This document shows positions 61,429-64,000 of a stretch of 64,000 nt of DNA, one piece after another. The stretch is from Taklimakanibacter deserti (GTDB taxonomy: Bacteria > Pseudomonadota > Alphaproteobacteria > Rhizobiales > Aestuariivirgaceae). The notes beneath the pieces are model-generated. The model made no database searches. It was not told the DNA's origin and was given only the letters and a program-made list of their open reading frames with translations. How positions within the stretch are numbered: the first letter of the stretch is position 1; each line of letters begins with the position of its first letter. The position numbers were made by a program, and so were the translations under genes. Where the stretch lies: the NCBI GenBank assembly GCA_003574785.1, contig QORU01000018.1, positions 84,254 to 148,253 of the forward strand, given 5' to 3'.

Positions 61429-64000
61429 ATGCTGAAGGCAGAATATTCGTCCTATGTGATGCCCACTGGATCGGTGTCGGCGGAGGGTGACGTCGTCACC
61501 ATCCCGGATGCCCATCTGCTCTTCACCGCACAGTTCAGCCGCACCGCCCATGACCTGATTCTCACCGATTCGGACGGTTCCCGCTTCGTGGTCTCCGGCT
61601 ATTTCGACCGGGCGGAGCCCCCTGCCCTTGCTTCGCCCGAGGGCGCCATGCTTCTCCCGGACGTCGTCAAGGCTCTCGCCGGGCCTCTCACCCCGGGCCA
61701 ATATGCCCAAGCTGGCGGAAGCGACGGCGGAGCCGCCATTGGCAAGGTCACCACCTTGACCGGAACCGTGACCGCGCAGCATGCAGACGGCGCCGTCGTC
61801 GAGCTTCACGTCGGCGATCCGGTCTTCAAAGGCGATGTCCTGCAGAGCGGACCGCAGGCCTCGGTAGGCATCGTCTTCGTCGATCAGACGGTGTTCAGCC
61901 TGTCGGCCAATGCCCGAATGGTGCTGAACGAACTAGTCTATCAGCAAGGCGGCAGCGACAACTCGATGGCCTTCAGCCTGGTGGAGGGTACTTTTTCCTT
62001 CGTCGCCGGCCAGGTCGCCCCCACGGGCGAGATGAAGATCAACACTCCCGTGGCCAGCATGGGCATTCGCGGCACATGCGTGATAGCGAAGGCCTCCGCG
62101 AGCGAGGGGAAGACGTTTTTTGCCTTGTGTCAGGATCCGGGGACCAAGGATGTCGGTTCCTATGCAATCTTGAGTCTCATCGACGGATCCGTGCTGGCCA
62201 CGGTCAACTCGATCGAAATCGCCTATTCGATGGCGAGCGCGACAAGCCCAATCGTCATTGTCCCCGCCTCCCAGATTGCTTCGATCACTGACGCCGCAAT
62301 CCAGCAGCTCAACGAGGCGGTCGACCAGGCGATCAAGGACGGTGACGTTCCGAAGCCGCCCGAGAAGCAAGGGTCAAATACAAACAGCAGCAATTCCGGC
62401 AATCAGGTCGTAAGCACCGAGAACCCGAGTACCGGCGAAACCGCGGACCTTGGCGCGGGGACACCGGGACTGAGTGCCATCGTCAGCGCACTTGGCGCCG
62501 AGGTTGTAGCCGTCGTCGAGATCAGCGAGCCTGTTCCAGTCGCCGCCGCATCGCCGGCGGATGCCGCCGTCACGCCCCCCGCGCCTGTGACGCCCAATAC
62601 ACCGCCACCGCAGCAATCGGAGCCGGAACCGCCACCCACGCCCGAGCCCGTGGTCGGGACGGCCACCGAGGGCGGTTCGTCGAGCACGCTCGACGCCTTG
62701 GCGAATTCACCAGGGGGCGGAACGGTCACCGGCCTGCCGCCTGCCCTGCCGGACGGCGTCACCTACGACCCGGGCGCGCAAAGCTTCACGCTCGATCCGA
62801 CAAATCCCGCCTATGACTCGCTTGCCGACGGAAGCTCCACAACCGTCACGGTGAACTATCAGATCGATACGGGGTCAGCGACGGTCCCAGCCTCGGTCCA
62901 ATGGACCGTGACTGGAGAGAACGATGCGCCGGTCGCGGCCGATGACGGCTTATTGTCGACGAACGAGAACACGGCGCTCAACAATATCGACGTCCTCGGC
63001 AATGACGATGATATCGATGGCGACACGCTGACGATCTCGGGCACGCCGACGGCCTTGCATGGCACGGTGACGGTCAATCCGGATGGCACGCTCAACTATA
63101 CCCCGAATGCCGGCCATACGGGTGCGGACACGATCACCTACGAGATAACCGACGGAACACTCACCGACGTCGGCGTCGTGACGATCGACGTCATTGCGGT
63201 GAATACCGGCCCGACCGCGGTCGATGACGGCCCGCTGGCGCTGAATGAGGACGCCGCGCTCAACAGTATCGATGTCCTCGGCAACGATACCGATCCCGAA
63301 AACGATACATTGGCGATCTCGGGCACGCCAACCGCCCTGCACGGCACGGTGACGGTCAATCTTGACGGAACGCTCAATTACATACCGGACGCCCATTACA
63401 GTGGCCCCGACACGATTACCTATGTGGTAAGCGACGGGACATCCAGCGATACCGGCCAGGTGGCGATCACCGTCAGCGCTGTGGCCGATGCGCCGAGCCT
63501 GACCACACCCAATGCCACAGGCAACGAGGACACGGCGATTGCGCTGAATTTCTCTTCGGCCCTCACCGACACCGACGGCTCGGAGACCCTGTCGATCAAC
63601 GTCTCGGGCCTCGCCGGCGCCATCCTCAACCACGGCACGCTCAATGACGACGGCAGCTACACGCTGAGCGCCGCCGATCTGGTCGGCCTCACTCTCACGC
63701 CACCCCCCAATAGCGATGCCGATATCACGCTTACTGTGACGGCGACCGCGACCGAAGGATCGAATGGCGATACCGCCACCACCACGGACACTGTCCTGGT
63801 AACGGTTAATGCGATTGATCATGCGCCGACGCTGGCGGCGGTGACCTCGGGCTCGGTGACGGAAGTCGCTCAGTCGTCGGCGACGACGGATGCGGGTCTG
63901 ACAGGCACGTTGTCGGGCAACGATGTCGATGGCGACACGCTGAGCTATGGCATCCAGGGTGTCACTCCGGTCGGGACCACGGCGACCCAGGTGGGCGACT
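61429..64000 (+). CDS. Giant repeat adhesin with N-terminal FecR domain (partial, 3' end outside window)
   Basis: The frame is open for 857 codons to the window end. Residues about 1-95 are a conserved leader seen in large secreted adhesins (LFTAQFSRTAHDLILTDSDG, DYF-type strands). A FecR domain follows (about 105-220: GTVTAQHADGAVVELHVGDP, VVLQSG-like, VNTPVASMGIRGT-like strands). After a Pro/Ala/Glu-rich linker (about 330-420) come cadherin/VCBS-type Ig repeats of about 94 residues with DVLGNDxDxDGDTL and GTVTVNxDGTLNY motifs. No signal peptide is visible, as expected for type I secretion. The exporter genes are divergent, 168 bp away. C-terminal RTX or secretion signals cannot be seen. Confidence 0.88.
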   Translation, partial: MLKAEYSSYVMPTGSVSAEGDVVTIPDAHLLFTAQFSRTAHDLILTDSDGSRFVVSGYFDRAEPPALASPEGAMLLPDVVKALAGPLTPGQYAQAGGSDGGAAIGKVTTLTGTVTAQHADGAVVELHVGDPVFKGDVLQSGPQASVGIVFVDQTVFSLSANARMVLNELVYQQGGSDNSMAFSLVEGTFSFVAGQVAPTGEMKINTPVASMGIRGTCVIAKASASEGKTFFALCQDPGTKDVGSYAILSLIDGSVLATVNSIEIAYSMASATSPIVIVPASQIASITDAAIQQLNEAVDQAIKDGDVPKPPEKQGSNTNSSNSGNQVVSTENPSTGETADLGAGTPGLSAIVSALGAEVVAVVEISEPVPVAAASPADAAVTPPAPVTPNTPPPQQSEPEPPPTPEPVVGTATEGGSSSTLDALANSPGGGTVTGLPPALPDGVTYDPGAQSFTLDPTNPAYDSLADGSSTTVTVNYQIDTGSATVPASVQWTVTGENDAPVAADDGLLSTNENTALNNIDVLGNDDDIDGDTLTISGTPTALHGTVTVNPDGTLNYTPNAGHTGADTITYEITDGTLTDVGVVTIDVIAVNTGPTAVDDGPLALNEDAALNSIDVLGNDTDPENDTLAISGTPTALHGTVTVNLDGTLNYIPDAHYSGPDTITYVVSDGTSSDTGQVAITVSAVADAPSLTTPNATGNEDTAIALNFSSALTDTDGSETLSINVSGLAGAILNHGTLNDDGSYTLSAADLVGLTLTPPPNSDADITLTVTATATEGSNGDTATTTDTVLVTVNAIDHAPTLAAVTSGSVTEVAQSSATTDAGLTGTLSGNDVDGDTLSYGIQGVTPVGTTATQVGD
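62941..63480 (+). repeat. Two tandem cadherin/VCBS-type repeat units in the adhesin gene
   Basis: Two units with a period of about 282 bp (94 codons), beginning with the DDG codons at 62941 and 63223, share long nearly identical DNA runs around the codons for ISGTPTALHGTVTVN. Such similarity shows recent duplication or gene conversion. More units are likely beyond the window end, where a related but diverged repeat series continues. Confidence 0.85.

Noticed and set aside
61741..62100. FecR domain taken as part of a FecIR iron-signalling pair
   Set aside because: There is no sigma factor, no TonB receptor and no membrane helix; the domain is joined to secreted Ig-type repeats, so signalling through FecI is unlikely.

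Overview
The window reads as chromosomal DNA of a high-GC alphaproteobacterium, most likely a member of the Hyphomicrobiales (Rhizobiales). This is inferred from gene order (pyrG-secG-tpiA and, divergently, ppiD-trpE-trpG-trpD-trpC-moaC-moeA-lexA; smpB-dapA next to a soluble lytic transglycosylase), from LexA boxes of the alphaproteobacterial direct-repeat form GAAC-N7-GAAC, and from a pyrB gene coupled to a dihydroorotase-like gene without zinc ligands. No rRNA, tRNA, CRISPR array or intact insertion sequence was recognised.

Layout. 1-1274: the ATPase end of a branched-chain amino acid ABC transporter (livG, partial livF). 1624-3079: an AraC regulator followed by the wreck of a higBA toxin-antitoxin pair. 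3124-6078: pyrG, secG and tpiA on the minus strand. 6202-14543: ppiD, then a tightly coupled tryptophan run (trpE, trpG, trpD, trpC) that continues into molybdopterin genes (moaC, moeA), then lexA with its own SOS boxes and a clear terminator. 14688-21868: polysaccharide deacetylase, gatCA, a GNAT acetyltransferase, a divergent MFS pump and ArsR-type regulator pair, and a two-gene flavin dehydrogenase of the GMC type with a small partner subunit. 21885-24451: UPF0173 hydrolase, ruvX, an AEC permease and a RidA protein. 24455-26308: a possible transposase tail beside a class III cyclase/TPR gene of different base composition.

26380-40646: amino acid permease, small secreted protein, pyrB with an apparently non-catalytic dihydroorotase, a vapBC pair whose toxin is frameshifted, then plsY, dprA, a VOC protein, topA, rnr, a DUF983 protein, a NUDIX hydrolase and an L,D-transpeptidase. 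40691-47901: folK, a NYN-domain protein, a family 5 uracil-DNA glycosylase, a methyltransferase, smpB, dapA, slt and an alpha/beta hydrolase. 47955-52571: an envelope locus with a BON/Ig-repeat/(TEP)n/OmpA protein, a 42-residue membrane microprotein and a membrane-anchored helix-hairpin-helix protein, facing a trypsin-like lipoprotein protease. 52636-55720: quinone oxidoreductase, then an aminotransferase/sugar isomerase pair. 56375-64000: a type I secretion system (TolC-, ABC- and HlyD-type genes) divergent from a very large repeat adhesin with an N-terminal FecR domain, which is cut by the window end.

The two stretches least explained by known operons are the OmpA/microprotein/HhH locus and the FecR-adhesin/type I secretion locus. 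Both have a divergent promoter region carrying a 17-bp palindrome of the same 7-3-7 geometry. Both toxin-antitoxin loci in the window have lost the toxin reading frame in different ways.
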